Shown here: positions 1 to 9,528 of the stretch, one piece after another
How positions within the stretch are numbered: the stretch's first letter is position 1
How the letters are laid out: every line of letters begins with the position of its first letter
NCBI GenBank assembly: GCA_934432725.1
Contig: CAKRZE010000004.1
Location: forward strand, 90,063 to 154,062
Origin: an uncultured Eubacteriales bacterium
Lineage (GTDB): Bacteria; Bacillota; Clostridia; Oscillospirales; CAG-272
Direction: 5' to 3'
Length of the DNA: 64,000 nucleotides
Notes under the pieces: model-generated
What the model was told of the DNA's origin: nothing
What the model saw: only the letters and a program-made list of their open reading frames with translations
The model's database searches: none
Made by a program: the position numbers and the translations under genes

Positions 1-204
1 TTCCCGACCGGCGAAGCTCTGAACGCCGCAAAGCCGGTATATGAGTATCTGCCCGGCTGGAAATGCGACATTTCGAGCGCGCGCTCCGAAAAGGATCTGC
101 CGAAGGAAGCCGTTGACTATATCAGCTATGTAGAAAAGGCAGTCGGCTGCCACATCAAATACGTTTCCGTCGGTCCCGACCGCGAAGCATATCTGGAGCG
201 CTGA
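1..204 (+). CDS. purA: Adenylosuccinate synthetase, C-terminal end (partial)
   Basis: The window opens inside this gene; 67 codons and a TGA stop are visible. The fragment contains the family's C-terminal signature: a Tyr-x-x-Leu-Pro-Gly-Trp stretch near the start and a terminal Val-Ser-Val-Gly-Pro-Asp-Arg motif, as in PurA. The enzyme joins IMP and aspartate using GTP in AMP synthesis, in the cytoplasm. Only the last roughly 15 percent of the protein is present, so the start, active site and operon partners cannot be judged. Confidence 0.9.
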   Translation, partial: FPTGEALNAAKPVYEYLPGWKCDISSARSEKDLPKEAVDYISYVEKAVGCHIKYVSVGPDREAYLER

Positions 205-669
205 TTTCAGTATAAAAAAGAACCGTTTCCAAGCCGCTGCATGCCGCCAGAAGCGGTTCTTTGCCCCTCAGACTGTTTCACTGTGTGAACCCGGGAAGAC
301 TCCCACCGAAAGATACCTTTTGACCGAAGCGAACGCATCTCCGGATCGCCTCCGCACATATTTTCCGGATCAAAGCAAGCAGACTGCCGCTTCCGACGTT
401 GCTCAGCCGCATCCTCTCCGGAAGCAGTGCAGCGCGTGCCCGAGCGGAACACCGCAGGAAGGCTCCGCGCCGCATTCCCTGCTTAAAACGGTTGACCCAA
501 AGCCGTCTGGACTGCCGCAGAAGCCGCACCGCGCGGACAAAGCCGAAGACTGCGTATCTTTTGGCCCTTTCCCGACAGGAAACACATAATTTACCGTATA
601 TTCACATACTAATTACAAGTTGATAGTATAATCAAAGCATCACAAAACAAAGAAAGGGGATATCTAACC
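205..669. other. Intergenic, purA to CBM9-like gene
   Basis: After the purA hairpin no convincing gene is seen on either strand. A TATAAT at 627-632 is a plausible -10 box for the next gene, with only a weak -35. AGGGGA at 655-660 is its ribosome binding site. Confidence 0.5.
218..262 (+). terminator. Possible terminator after purA
   Basis: AAGAACCG at 218-225 pairs with CGGTTCTT at 254-261. The loop of about 28 nt can fold further. It sits 14 nt after the purA stop. The T-run is short, so its strength is uncertain. Confidence 0.45.
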
Positions 670-1692
670 TTGAAAAAGATGATATCTGTTGCGCTGGTCG
701 TTCTCATGGCTGTTGCCATGGCGGTCTCGGCAAGCGCAGGCTATTCAGAATCCATGGACGCGCCTTATATTTACATCCGCAAAGCAGATGAAGCTCCGAA
801 AATCGACGGAACCATCTCACCGGATGAGTGGCCGGAGGCTACATACACCTTTACGGGAGACGCCGAAACCTTTGCAACCGCTGTTTCCAATACAAGCGGC
901 TGGTACTATCACGCCGGCAAGGCGATCGATGAAAATTACGTCGGTCCCGAAACCTGCTATATGAATGTTTACCTTTCGTGGGACAGCGATAATCTGTATG
1001 TCGCGCTTGACACGAATTTTGCCGGCTTCCAGCAGAAGAAGGCAGCGGACGTCATGTGGCAGAACTACTGTGTTCAGCTTCAGCTCGGCGATAAGGACAT
1101 TGAAACCTATGACGACTGGGGCATGGCAATCAATGAGGACGGCGCTGTCATGCAGTATTCCTTCACCAACAGCAAGGCAACGGAGTTTGATGTGAAGATC
1201 ACCCGCGACGGCGATCATGTAGTCTATGAGTGCGCCCTGCCGTGGTCTGAATTCGTCTTTTCCGGCGCAATGAAAACCGGAAGCATGATCGGCTTCACCT
1301 GCGGTGTCACGCTCGGTCAGGGCAACGGCGATCCGTTTACCACCATCAACTTCGGGGAAAGCTCCACCTCCTCCTCTTACCATACCAAGACATGGCAGAA
1401 CCTGAAGGACTGCTATCTGGTTCCCGCAAACGGCGAGTATGTCATTCCGGAAACCGAACCGGAAACAAAGCCCGAAACAAAGGCTGAAACCAAAGCGGAA
1501 ACAAAGACTGAAACCAAAGCAGAAACAAAGGCTCCTTCCACCTCCTCCGAAACCAAGACGCAGGAGACCAAGGCTCCCGCCGCTCAGCAGTCCGGCAGCA
1601 ACACCGGTCTGATCATCGGGATCATCGCCGCAGTCGTTGTAGTCGCCGCCATTGTGGTTTTCGTGGTCGTCAAAAAGAAAAAGGCGGAGTAA
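670..1692 (+). CDS. Membrane-anchored CBM9-like surface protein
   Basis: 340 residues. The TTG start is chosen because AGGGGA lies 9 nt upstream and a clean signal peptide follows (about residues 1-23, ending Ala-Ser-Ala). Residues about 30-255 resemble the carbohydrate-binding family 9/DOMON-like fold, with the typical opening Pro-Lys-Ile-Asp-Gly-Thr-Ile-x-x-x-Glu-Trp. A linker of Glu-Thr-Lys repeats (about 258-300) spans the wall. One membrane helix (about 309-333) and a Lys-rich tail anchor the protein with the binding domain outside. This is probably an extracellular carbohydrate-binding protein; no catalytic domain is seen. It stands alone and is followed by a dispersed repeat on the other strand. 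Confidence 0.75.
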   Translation: MKKMISVALVVLMAVAMAVSASAGYSESMDAPYIYIRKADEAPKIDGTISPDEWPEATYTFTGDAETFATAVSNTSGWYYHAGKAIDENYVGPETCYMNVYLSWDSDNLYVALDTNFAGFQQKKAADVMWQNYCVQLQLGDKDIETYDDWGMAINEDGAVMQYSFTNSKATEFDVKITRDGDHVVYECALPWSEFVFSGAMKTGSMIGFTCGVTLGQGNGDPFTTINFGESSTSSSYHTKTWQNLKDCYLVPANGEYVIPETEPETKPETKAETKAETKTETKAETKAPSTSSETKTQETKAPAAQQSGSNTGLIIGIIAAVVVVAAIVVFVVVKKKKAE

Positions 1693-1782
1693 TCAGCTTG
1701 ACAGCTGACCGCAATTCGAATCCCGTCCGGATTCGGATTTGATTTCCCGGATAAGACAGGAAACAGTCGAAAAAACAAAATA

Positions 1783-2135
1783 GGGGGCTGCTAAAAACCG
1801 AGGTTTTTAGCAGCCCTCTCTAAATATGCCGGTCGGGGCGCCTATATTTTTAAGGCTGTCCCGCCGCTTTCCCTTTTTCGTTTTCCTGATCTCTTTGACG
1901 GCAAAACAGCAAGACACGCACCGGGAAAATGCCGGAGGAGCAGTTAAAACCTAAATATTTTAGCAGCCCAGCATACATGCCATCCGGGATTCCGGTATTT
2001 TTGATGCGATCCCGGTTGCTTTTACCTCTGCCCCTTTGTTTTTTCGGCTTTTCCCGCGGCAAAGCTGCGGTATTCAGCTGCCAGGAGCAGTATCGAAGGG
2101 GCGTGAAAAACGCAAAACGAGGGGCTCCCCCTATA
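1783..2135 (-). repeat. Dispersed 3' repeat family A, two tandem units
   Basis: Read on the minus strand, two head-to-tail units are present: about 2135-1950 and about 1940-1783. Each ends in a hairpin of the GGCTGCTAAAA type. The outer hairpin (1785-1816) has a nearly perfect 15-bp stem with a minimal loop. Both units align with the copies at 39795-39985 and 54265-54454. Shared landmarks are a CTCGTTTTG start, a CTTTGCCGC/GTTTTGCCG segment, CCGAAAAAACAA, GTCAAAAATACC-like text and the terminal hairpin. The element begins about 310 nt after the stop of the minus-strand LacI-type gene. The rest of 1693-2445 shows no gene. Confidence 0.75.
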
Positions 2136-2445
2136 CGCTTCAGTTTATCAAGGTCATCGGTCATCACGCCCTGCCCGCTCCGGCAAAATGAACGGCTTTG
2201 ATCCATTGACCTCCGTTTCTTTTTCAGCGTCAGCCCAACCCGATAAGCTTATTTGTCAGAACCCGCTTGTTCGGGCGCACCCGCCGGATCCGCGTCCCTT
2301 TTCTGCCGGCATGATGCATCGGCACTCCGAAGGACAGCACACCGTTCCCGGGATACCTGCTTTTTCAAGCCATCCGTTTCACGCCATTGTGCACAGCCGT
2401 CCCGAAGGAGTTCACAGCGGACCTCTGCCCGGCTTTAACCGTCCT

Positions 2446-3477
2446 TTATTCGATGAAGTAGCAGTCAAGATTGCTGCTCATCACAAGCTCCGGTTTAATC
2501 CGCACCGGAGGCAGGATCCTGTAGCCGACGCTGATGCAGTCCATCGCGATATCGACCGCAGTTCTTGCCTGCAAGTACTGATTCTGATAAATCGTTGCGT
2601 TCAGACTGCCGTCATTGAGGCAGTCCACAATATCCTGATACAGATCGACCCCGATCACTCTGACCTTATCCGCCAGTCCCTGCTCCTTCAGATAATTGCA
2701 TACGGAGGGAGCAAGGTATGACGATATGAAGATACCGTCAATTTCAGGGTGTGCCCCAAACGCCTGTTTCGCGCATGCGTAAGCCTTGTCCCACTTGTCC
2801 TCCGTATAGTAAACACCCTCCAGCGTCAGTCCGTACTGCTCCGCCGCGCTGCGGAAGCCGAAAATATTCCGTTCATGCACATAGATACCCGGACGTCCCG
2901 CAAAAATCACGGTATGCGATGCGCCGGTCATGGAAAGAAACTGTGCCGCAACCTTTCCGACCGTCTCCGCATTTACCACAACCGAGGTGACCGCATTGCT
3001 CAGCTGGGTAGCGCCGGAAACCAGCGTCACCACCGGCAGATTATTGGTTTCAAGCAGCTTGATGCTCCGTTCGCTCAGCATATCGCCGCACTGCATAATC
3101 AGAATGTCCGCTTTCCCCTGTATTTCGGAAAGCTTGCCGATCAGACCGTGCTCGCCGCTGTCTTCCTCATATTCGTACAGGCAGAAATTCACATTAAAAG
3201 ACGCATACTGTTCAAAGGCATCGGCAAGTCCTTTTCTCAGAATACGCTGAACCTCCACCGGCGATTTGCTGAGGAGTGCAGCCACCGTCACGGTACGCCG
3301 CGAAAGCGCCTGTGCCGCACGATTCGGCTTATATCCGAGATTTTTTGCGATTGCAACGATCCGGGAGCGCGTATCCTCTCCCATTCTGCCCTTTCCGCAA
3401 AGCGCTTTACTTGCTGTCGATACCGAGACGCCGGCGCTCACCGCCACATCTGTGATCGTAACGGGCTTGTTCGCCAT
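2446..3477 (-). CDS. LacI/GalR-family transcriptional regulator
   Basis: 343 residues, normal length for the family. Residues 1-24 form the LacI helix-turn-helix (Thr-Ile-Thr-Asp-Val-Ala then Val-Ser-Ala-Gly-Val-Ser-Val-Ser-Thr-Ala-Ser). A hinge helix follows near residue 55, with an Asn-Arg-Ala-Ala-Gln-Ala-Leu motif. The rest is a periplasmic-binding-protein-like effector domain ending in a Tyr-Gln-Asn-Gln segment. The family usually represses sugar-use genes; the effector cannot be named here. The start has AAGGGGA about 10 nt upstream. It lies 26 nt downstream of the amidase gene on the same strand and probably shares its transcript. No obvious target sugar operon is adjacent. Confidence 0.88.
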   Translation of the reverse strand: MANKPVTITDVAVSAGVSVSTASKALCGKGRMGEDTRSRIVAIAKNLGYKPNRAAQALSRRTVTVAALLSKSPVEVQRILRKGLADAFEQYASFNVNFCLYEYEEDSGEHGLIGKLSEIQGKADILIMQCGDMLSERSIKLLETNNLPVVTLVSGATQLSNAVTSVVVNAETVGKVAAQFLSMTGASHTVIFAGRPGIYVHERNIFGFRSAAEQYGLTLEGVYYTEDKWDKAYACAKQAFGAHPEIDGIFISSYLAPSVCNYLKEQGLADKVRVIGVDLYQDIVDCLNDGSLNATIYQNQYLQARTAVDIAMDCISVGYRILPPVRIKPELVMSSNLDCYFIE

Positions 3478-3503
3478 CTGATATTTCCCCTTCCGTCATT
3501 TGA

Positions 3504-4664
3504 TCAATGAAGCAGTCCGGATGCAATCCCCGCCGCAATGCCGTCAGCCATCTTTTGCTGCCATGCTTCATCCAGCATGTTCTCCGCATCTGTTTGGTTG
3601 GTCAAAAAACCGACCTCCACCAGAATCGCAGGGCATTTCCGCGTATTGATAACAACGAATGTATCCTGTTTTGACTGCGGGTAAACCTTCGGCTTCTTTC
3701 CCGGAAGAAGGTTATAGATCGCATCCGCCATCTTCTCGGCATATCCGGCAGTCTTTTCGGAATTTTCCGTGCAGTAGTACAGCCGCGTGCCGTTTACCGA
3801 CTCGTCCCCAAAGGAATTGCAGTGAACGGAAATGAAAAAGTCCACATACTCCAATCCCTCCGTCATTTCCCGGCGGGCGTATTTGTTGAACAGATACCCT
3901 GCCGGCTTCCCTGCCGGGATTGCATTGGTGTCATGCGTCATGATCACCTCACAGCCCGCATCCTCCAGGGCTTTCTTCAGCTTCAGCGAAATGGCAAGGT
4001 TGATATCCATTTCCGCAAGCGGGCTGATCAGCTCGGAGGTGCTTCCTCCGTCCGCAAAGCCGTGTCCGGGGTCAACCACAACAATCGGCTTTCCGTCATG
4101 CGGCTGCGACGGTCCGACCGGCACCGTGCCTCCGGTCTGGGCGTCTGTTTCCGCATCGGTCGCAGGCGTCTCCGTCTCCGTGCTGCCGGAGGTTGCCTCC
4201 TCCGGTTCTGTGCCGATTGCCGATGCGGTTTCCGTCCCGCCTGTACCGGAGGAGGTTCCCGTCCCGTCGGCAGAGGGCTTTTTGCCAAAGCCTCCCGACA
4301 GCGCAACACAGCAAATAACCACCATCGCAACCACAGCAACAGCAGACAGAAGAAGCACCGCGATCATACCGGTGTCCGGTCTGCGCTTTCTGCCTCCCGG
4401 ATTTTTCCCGCTCCGCCGCACGTATGCCTGCGGATTGCGTATCCGCTCCTGCCTGCTTCCCTGTCCGCTTACATCCTGTCTCATATATCTGGGATTTCCG
4501 CCCCTCGGATTTCCGCTCTGCGGGTTCCGCGCAGCAGGGCGGGGACCCGGTCCGCCGCTTCCCCGATTCATCCCGCGGTTATCCGGCATCCCCGCAGGGC
4601 GTCCTGTGCCGGTCCGATGTCCATCCCGTCCGTTTCCTCTGTTATTTCCGCCCGTGTTCTGCAT
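3504..4664 (-). CDS. N-acetylmuramoyl-L-alanine amidase (Amidase_3), membrane-anchored
   Basis: 386 residues. The first about 100 residues are a Gly/Arg/Asn/Pro-rich cytoplasmic tail, followed by one membrane helix (about 100-125) and a Thr/Glu/Ser-rich linker. The Amidase_3 domain (about 195-385) has the zinc motifs: His in Val-Asp-Pro-Gly-His-Gly, Glu in the Ala-Glu-Met-Asp segment, His in Ser-Val-His-Cys-Asn, and catalytic Glu in Val-Glu-Val-Gly-Phe-Leu-Thr-Asn. It should cut the amide bond between MurNAc and the stem peptide outside the membrane. Three consecutive ATG codons occur at 4670, 4667 and 4664. The third best fits the spacing to GAGG, but the first cannot be excluded. The long basic N-tail is unusual for CwlD-like enzymes. 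Confidence 0.85.
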   Translation of the reverse strand: MQNTGGNNRGNGRDGHRTGTGRPAGMPDNRGMNRGSGGPGPRPAARNPQSGNPRGGNPRYMRQDVSGQGSRQERIRNPQAYVRRSGKNPGGRKRRPDTGMIAVLLLSAVAVVAMVVICCVALSGGFGKKPSADGTGTSSGTGGTETASAIGTEPEEATSGSTETETPATDAETDAQTGGTVPVGPSQPHDGKPIVVVDPGHGFADGGSTSELISPLAEMDINLAISLKLKKALEDAGCEVIMTHDTNAIPAGKPAGYLFNKYARREMTEGLEYVDFFISVHCNSFGDESVNGTRLYYCTENSEKTAGYAEKMADAIYNLLPGKKPKVYPQSKQDTFVVINTRKCPAILVEVGFLTNQTDAENMLDEAWQQKMADGIAAGIASGLLH

Positions 4665-4867
4665 CATCATACCTCATCCTGCCATACGGCAAATGAAAAC
4701 AAAGCCTTTGTTTTCCGGCGGACCGGCGAAACGGGAATCCCGGATTTACCAAAGCCGGAGCCCCGCATCGTGCCCTGTCACCGCGTTTCTTTTCTCTTTT
4801 GTACGCCGCTAAAATTCATGTCAATTGGAATAAGCAATATGTCGTTAAAAAAGTCCGTATCAAAAAT

Positions 4868-4896
4868 ATCATACATAATTTCTCCCGATTTGTCAA
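4868..4896 (-). promoter_or_regulatory. Sigma-A promoter for amidase-LacI transcript
   Basis: On the minus strand TTGACA (4896-4891) and TATGAT (4873-4868) are separated by exactly 17 bp. Transcription would start near 4861, giving a leader of about 195 nt before the amidase start. Confidence 0.75.
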
Positions 4897-5190
4897 GTAT
4901 CAAAAGGAAAAGCGGGATATTTTACAGACACCGGAATCTGCCTGCTTTTCTGCGGGAAAGCCGTTTGAGAATCCCTCTTCCCTGCACGGAAATCCCGGTG
5001 TCAAAGCGCTCTTCGGACTGTGCTGCCGTACTCCCGTCCCGGATTCTCCGGGGTGAATCGTGGAAAATTCAATGCTGTTCTGCCGTCATCCGTTCGACTG
5101 CCGCACCCTTTCCCAATGCCTCCTTCCCCTTCCGGCATTCTGTCCGACAGTCCCCATACATGCAAGAAAATTTTATTTACAAATCGTTAT

Positions 5191-5218
5191 TTACAAATTT
5201 ATCAGTTAATGCTATACT
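5191..5218 (+). promoter_or_regulatory. Probable promoter for yybS-gdpP block
   Basis: TTACAA (5191-5196) and TATACT (5213-5218) with 16 bp spacing. A second, extended -10 (TGGTATAAT, 5221-5229) lies just downstream at the head of the repeat. Confidence 0.45.
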
Positions 5219-5222
5219 ATAT

Positions 5223-5460
5223 GGTATAATATGCGCAAAAATCTTTCTACGAAAGATTTTCCGGAGCCGACCGCTCCGGCGTGTGCCTCATCGGCACACA
5301 CGCTGCCTGACGGCTTTGCAAAAATGTCCGTGCAAGCACACATTTTTGCTTCATGGTATAATCCGCGCAAAAGTCTTTCTTCGAAAGCTTTCCCGGAGCC
5401 GACCGCTCCGGCGTGTGCCTCATCGGCACACACGCTGCCTGACGGCTTTGCAAAAATGTT
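5223..5460 (+). repeat. Repeat family B, tandem copies (132-bp period)
   Basis: Two copies start with GGTATAAT at 5223 and 5355; the second is truncated near 5460. Each unit packs consecutive small hairpins: AATCTTTC-tac-GAAAGATT, CCGGAGC-cgacc-GCTCCGG and GTGTGCC-tcatc-GGCACAC. The first copy adds GCAAAAATGT paired with ACATTTTTGC. The same TTTGCAAAAATGTCCGTG block recurs in inverse orientation at 51.7-52.2 kb. A sequence reading TGGTATAAT (extended -10 form) heads each unit. Confidence 0.8.
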
Positions 5461-5539
5461 ACAGCTGCCGGCGTTTTCGCGTCACAATACCGCTCACCGC
5501 CAAGCAATTCCGACTTCCGATACCGAGAAAGGAGCTGCA

Positions 5540-6562
5540 ATGGTCTTCGCAAAGAGAAAACCCGATGATGTGCCGCCTTTTCGCGGCGTTCCGGTCATCA
5601 CCGTCATCCTTCTTATGCTGCTTGCGGGAGCCGCAGCCCTTCATCCGGCGTATTCCTCCGTCACACCCGCATTTCTTCTGCTTCCGTCCCTGTCGGCGGG
5701 GTTTGTGGCATTCGTATGTTATATTTCCGCATCGCGCAAGCCGCTGCTGCTCGCGATTCCGGTGGCAGTTATCGCACTGCTGCTTTCCCAATCAGCAGCT
5801 GAAGCCCTGCTCTCGCTGCTCTTTCTGACGCTGCTCCCTGCCGCCGGCGGAGCCGTGTCCGGATGGAAGTCCATGCGCGTTCCGCTTATCATTTCCGCCG
5901 TTTCGGCGGCTCTGCTGCTTATCGCAGCTGCCGGAAGCGCTCTTCTCGTGCAGTACGGTACCGTTTCGGCAGATGTGATCAAGGAGGCGGCAAAAGAACC
6001 GCTCGATTCCGTCCGGTCCTATATCACATCCATCCGCACGCAGTACAACGGAGAGCTCTATGCCGTTTTCTCCGCACAGCAGGCAGAGGCGTATATCAAC
6101 TATCTGCTCGGACTGCTCCCTGCAATCATCGGTATCTGTGCGCTTCTCATGGCATGGGGAGCCGCATGGGTCCTTTATGTATTGAACCGCATCATGCGCC
6201 TTCCGGAAATCATGTCCCCGTGGGAGCTTGAGATGCCGGCATCCGCCTGCATTCTGTTCGCCGCCGCTCTGCTCCTGATCAACCTTGTGGGAAATGCGGC
6301 GGGCGGCATACCCGAAATGGCAGCCGCCAATGTGTTTCTCCTGCTTCTCCCGGGCTTTCTTGTCTCCGGCGTGCATACGGTCGCCGGACTGGTCCGTTCA
6401 AAGAAGAAGCCGGGGCTGGCGGCGCTCTGCATCCTTCTCCCGATTGCCGCATCTCTTTTTTCCCCCGTATACAGCCTGCTTCTGCTCGCTCTGTTCGGCA
6501 TGCAGCCCGGTATATCCCGGGGGCTGCGGCTGCTTCTCAAAAGCAACCGCTCGCAGCAATAG
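5540..6562 (+). CDS. YybS-like DUF2232 membrane protein
   Basis: 340 residues, chosen from the ATG with AAAGGAG 6 nt upstream; the open frame further upstream is repeat sequence. Seven or eight hydrophobic segments fill the protein, beginning at about residue 15, with a hydrophilic stretch near residues 150-175. Size, topology and position directly before gdpP, rplI and dnaB match the YybS/DUF2232 family of Firmicutes. Its biochemical role is unknown; related folds suggest a transporter or a membrane partner. The gene is separated from gdpP by about 170 nt and is likely co-transcribed. Confidence 0.75.
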   Translation: MVFAKRKPDDVPPFRGVPVITVILLMLLAGAAALHPAYSSVTPAFLLLPSLSAGFVAFVCYISASRKPLLLAIPVAVIALLLSQSAAEALLSLLFLTLLPAAGGAVSGWKSMRVPLIISAVSAALLLIAAAGSALLVQYGTVSADVIKEAAKEPLDSVRSYITSIRTQYNGELYAVFSAQQAEAYINYLLGLLPAIIGICALLMAWGAAWVLYVLNRIMRLPEIMSPWELEMPASACILFAAALLLINLVGNAAGGIPEMAAANVFLLLLPGFLVSGVHTVAGLVRSKKKPGLAALCILLPIAASLFSPVYSLLLLALFGMQPGISRGLRLLLKSNRSQQ

Positions 6563-6732
6563 CCGCAGCGCGGAAGCCGATGTGTTCCGGGGCGGGAATT
6601 CTGCCGGTCCGCCGTTTCCGGAAGAGCTCTCCGCCCGCTTGGGGTCCGCATCCATACCCGCCACGCTCCCGTTCCCGCAAGCCGACATCCGGCAGCGGTA
6701 AAATATCCGACAGAAAGGAATCCGGCCGCAGC

Positions 6733-8793
6733 ATGCCGCACGGAATATCCGCCATGCTATCTCGATTGAAAAAACGCATCAGTAATCCCGTTTTTCTCCG
6801 TACACTCCTCATCTGCATTTTCTCTGTAGCTGCCATCGGCGCAGCGGCATACTTTGCCGCGCAGAATCCCGAAGAGCCGCTGTTTTATACCGCCGCGATT
6901 CTCATCATCTACCTGTGCCTTGTCATCATGACCGGCATTCTGTTCCGGCTCGCCGCGGGAAAGGTCTCCGGCAAGGGCACGGGAAGCGAGATCCAGCCGC
7001 TGCTCGGCAATCTGTCTCTTGATTTTCTGACAAAGCTTGACATGCCGATTCTTCTGTGCGAGGCGGATTCCGGCAGAATCCGCTGGTATAACCGCACCTT
7101 CACCGCAGCCGCAGATATGAAGACCGCAGCCTCCGGAATGACCTTTGAGGAGCTGACCGGCATCTCGCTTCAGCAGCTTTCCCTGACGGAAAACTATGTG
7201 CTGAGCAAATTCGGCCGCACCTACAGCATCCGGAACTGCCGCGTATCCTCCGCCAAAAAGGAGTACATTCTGACCGTGTGGGAGGACCGCACAGAGCTTT
7301 ACGGAACGATTTCCCGTCTGGAAAGCGAAGAAACCTATGTCGCCTATATTATGCTTGACAACATCGCGGAGCTCATGCAGTACACGCAGGAAAAAACACG
7401 CTCCGCCATCGATGATGTAGAAGCCATCCTCCGCAGCTGGGCAAAGGAGACCGGTGGAATCATCAAGGAATACGAACGCGACAAATTCCTGTTCCTGTTC
7501 CCTGCCGGAAGCATCCGGGAACAGATCGAAAACAAGTTTGAGATCCTGGACCGCATCCGTGAAATCCGGGTAGGACCCACAAGTCTTCCGCTCACGGCGT
7601 CAATCGGCATTGCCTGCACACCCGGCACACTGGAGGACAAATTCCGGGCAGCCGGAGAATGCCTCGACATGGCGCTTCAGCGCGGCGGAGATCAGGTGGT
7701 TCTGAAGAGTGCAAAGGGCGGTATGGACTTTTACGGCGGCAAAACCATCTCCGTCCAGAAGCGGAACAAGGTGCATGCCCGTATGACGGCGCTGCGTCTG
7801 GTGGACCGGATATCGGTCAGCTCAAACCTCCTTGTCATGATGCACCGCTCGCCGGATTTCGACGCCATCGGCGCTGCATTCGGAATGATGCGCCTTGCGG
7901 TTTTCTGCGGCGTCCGGGTGAACATCATCGTAAACCGCAAGGATCCGAACTTTTTGCTCTGTTATGAAAAGGTCCGCCATATTCCGGAGTATCGGGACGG
8001 CTCTCTGTTTGTCACCGCTGCGGAAGCGCAGGATCTGATCCAGCCCGACACGCTGCTTGCCATCGTGGACGTCAACAACAAGGCGCAGTTTGAAGCGCCC
8101 GATGTTTACGATATGCTGGCAGACCGCACCGTGATTGTGGACCACCACAGAAAGACCGCCGAATTCTCCAGCAAGCCGCTTGAGGAATACATTGAGCCGT
8201 CCGCCTCCTCGGCAAGCGAGCTGATGGTGGAAATTCTGGAGCTGACCGTTGCCAGAGGCGTTCTTCAAAAGGAGGAAGCGGATATCATGTATGCCGGCAT
8301 CCTGCTAGACACAAAGCAGTTTGTCCGCAATACCGGCGTGCGTACCTTTGAATCCGTCCTGTTTCTGCGCGGCGAGGGTGCGATCCCGGGCGATGCGCAG
8401 ACACTGTTCCGCACGGGAATCGATGATTTCCGCTCTGAGGTTCTGTTTGAATCCAACATCAAAATCTATCGCACGCAGTTTGCCATCGCCTATAACGACC
8501 GGGACGGAAACACCCCGGCAGACTGTATTTCAGCCGCAAAGGCAGCCGACAAGATGCTCACCATCGACGGCGTGGGTGCCTCGTTTGCGCTCTGCCGCGT
8601 AGACGACAATATCCACGTTTCGGCACGGTCCTCCGGGCAGATCAACGTTCAGCTGATTATGAGCAAAATCGGAGGCGGCGGACACTTTGATGCCTCCGGT
8701 GCGCGCATGCCGGACACGCCGATGGCAAATGCGCTGACCGCCCTGAAGCACGCCATTGACGAATACACGGCGGAAAACCAGCCCGTTTCGTAA
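6733..8793 (+). CDS. gdpP: Cyclic-di-AMP phosphodiesterase GdpP
   Basis: 686 residues from the ATG at 6733 (AAAGGA 13 nt upstream; ATG 6754 is an alternative). Two membrane helices (about residues 19-70) precede a degenerate PAS domain and a modified GGDEF domain (about 190-350). A DHH-DHHA1 phosphodiesterase follows, with Asp-Phe-Asp-Ala-Ile-Gly near residue 375, Val-Asp-His-His-Arg-Lys near 469 and Gly-Gly-Gly-Gly-His-Phe-Asp near 646, the metal- and substrate-binding motifs. The enzyme cleaves c-di-AMP to pApA at the membrane and so tunes potassium and wall homeostasis. Placement before rplI is the usual Firmicutes order. Confidence 0.93.
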   Translation: MPHGISAMLSRLKKRISNPVFLRTLLICIFSVAAIGAAAYFAAQNPEEPLFYTAAILIIYLCLVIMTGILFRLAAGKVSGKGTGSEIQPLLGNLSLDFLTKLDMPILLCEADSGRIRWYNRTFTAAADMKTAASGMTFEELTGISLQQLSLTENYVLSKFGRTYSIRNCRVSSAKKEYILTVWEDRTELYGTISRLESEETYVAYIMLDNIAELMQYTQEKTRSAIDDVEAILRSWAKETGGIIKEYERDKFLFLFPAGSIREQIENKFEILDRIREIRVGPTSLPLTASIGIACTPGTLEDKFRAAGECLDMALQRGGDQVVLKSAKGGMDFYGGKTISVQKRNKVHARMTALRLVDRISVSSNLLVMMHRSPDFDAIGAAFGMMRLAVFCGVRVNIIVNRKDPNFLLCYEKVRHIPEYRDGSLFVTAAEAQDLIQPDTLLAIVDVNNKAQFEAPDVYDMLADRTVIVDHHRKTAEFSSKPLEEYIEPSASSASELMVEILELTVARGVLQKEEADIMYAGILLDTKQFVRNTGVRTFESVLFLRGEGAIPGDAQTLFRTGIDDFRSEVLFESNIKIYRTQFAIAYNDRDGNTPADCISAAKAADKMLTIDGVGASFALCRVDDNIHVSARSSGQINVQLIMSKIGGGGHFDASGARMPDTPMANALTALKHAIDEYTAENQPVS

Positions 8794-9075
8794 AGAGGGA
8801 AATGCCCCGGCACAACCGGTTCCGTTGGCGGCATAACGGACCGGCACCGGAAAGCCTGCACTGAAAGAGCTGCTGTATGCTGCGGAAGCTGACGCCGCGG
8901 AACGTCTGCACCTTGCCGCGCACCGTATCCGTCAGAAAAGACCGCCCGGCATCGGACCTCCCTGCCGCAGCGGAAAAACCGGTCCGACAGAGTCCGGACG
9001 CCTCTGTCTCAGGGTGTCCTCGGGCTTTGCGATATTACATTTTACCAATTTTACCACAAGGAAGGAATGTTCAAT

Positions 9076-9528
9076 ATGAAGGTTGTTTTATTACAGGATG
9101 TTCGCGCACAGGGAAAAAAGGGAGACATCATTGATGTTTCCGAAGGATATGCACGCAATTTCCTGCTTCCCAAGAAGCTCGCCGTCATTGCGGATGCAAA
9201 GGCAATCAACGATGCAAAATCTCAGGAGGCTTCCCGGGCACACCGCGTAGAGCTCGAAAAGCAGGCTGCGGCAATGCTTGCGGAAAAGCTGAAGACCGTC
9301 ACGGTAACGCTCACCGCAACTGCCGGTGCAGACGGAAGATTTTACGGCTCCGTCACGGCAAAGGACGTTGCAGAAGCAGTCAAGGAGCAGTGCGGCATTG
9401 AGCTTGACCGCCGCAAGATCGTCATGGGAGATGCGATCAAGGCATTCGGCACCTATGTATATGAGGTCAAGCTGTTCCCCGAGATCGTCGGAAAGCTGAC
9501 CGTTTCCGTGACGGAAAAGCAGTCATGA
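9076..9528 (+). CDS. rplI: Ribosomal protein bL9
   Basis: 150 residues, typical length. The start is placed at the second ATG because AAGGAAGG lies about 10 nt upstream and bL9 begins Met-Lys-Val-Val-Leu-Leu; the ATG at 9067 is only 1 nt from the same site. The N-domain signature (Gly-x-Gly-like loop through Tyr-Ala-Arg-Asn-Phe-Leu-Leu-Pro) is intact, followed by the long helix and the C-domain with Gly-Arg-Phe-Tyr-Gly-Ser-Val-Thr. It is a 50S protein binding 23S rRNA. Its stop overlaps the dnaB start by 4 nt. Confidence 0.97.
   Translation: MKVVLLQDVRAQGKKGDIIDVSEGYARNFLLPKKLAVIADAKAINDAKSQEASRAHRVELEKQAAAMLAEKLKTVTVTLTATAGADGRFYGSVTAKDVAEAVKEQCGIELDRRKIVMGDAIKAFGTYVYEVKLFPEIVGKLTVSVTEKQS

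Larger units (their letters stand above)
4671..5539. other. Intergenic, amidase to yybS-like gene
   Basis: This divergent intergenic region holds the minus-strand promoter at 4868-4896, a plus-strand promoter near 5191-5218 and the tandem repeat at 5223-5460. No separate gene is supported. The reading frame open across the repeat is the in-frame upstream extension of the next gene, not a credible N-terminus. Confidence 0.6.

Noticed and set aside
3822..5828. Long plus-strand open frame (about 668 codons) antisense to the amidase
   Set aside because: It is Arg/Pro/Cys/Ser-rich, has no ribosome site and mirrors the codon pattern of the real minus-strand amidase gene.
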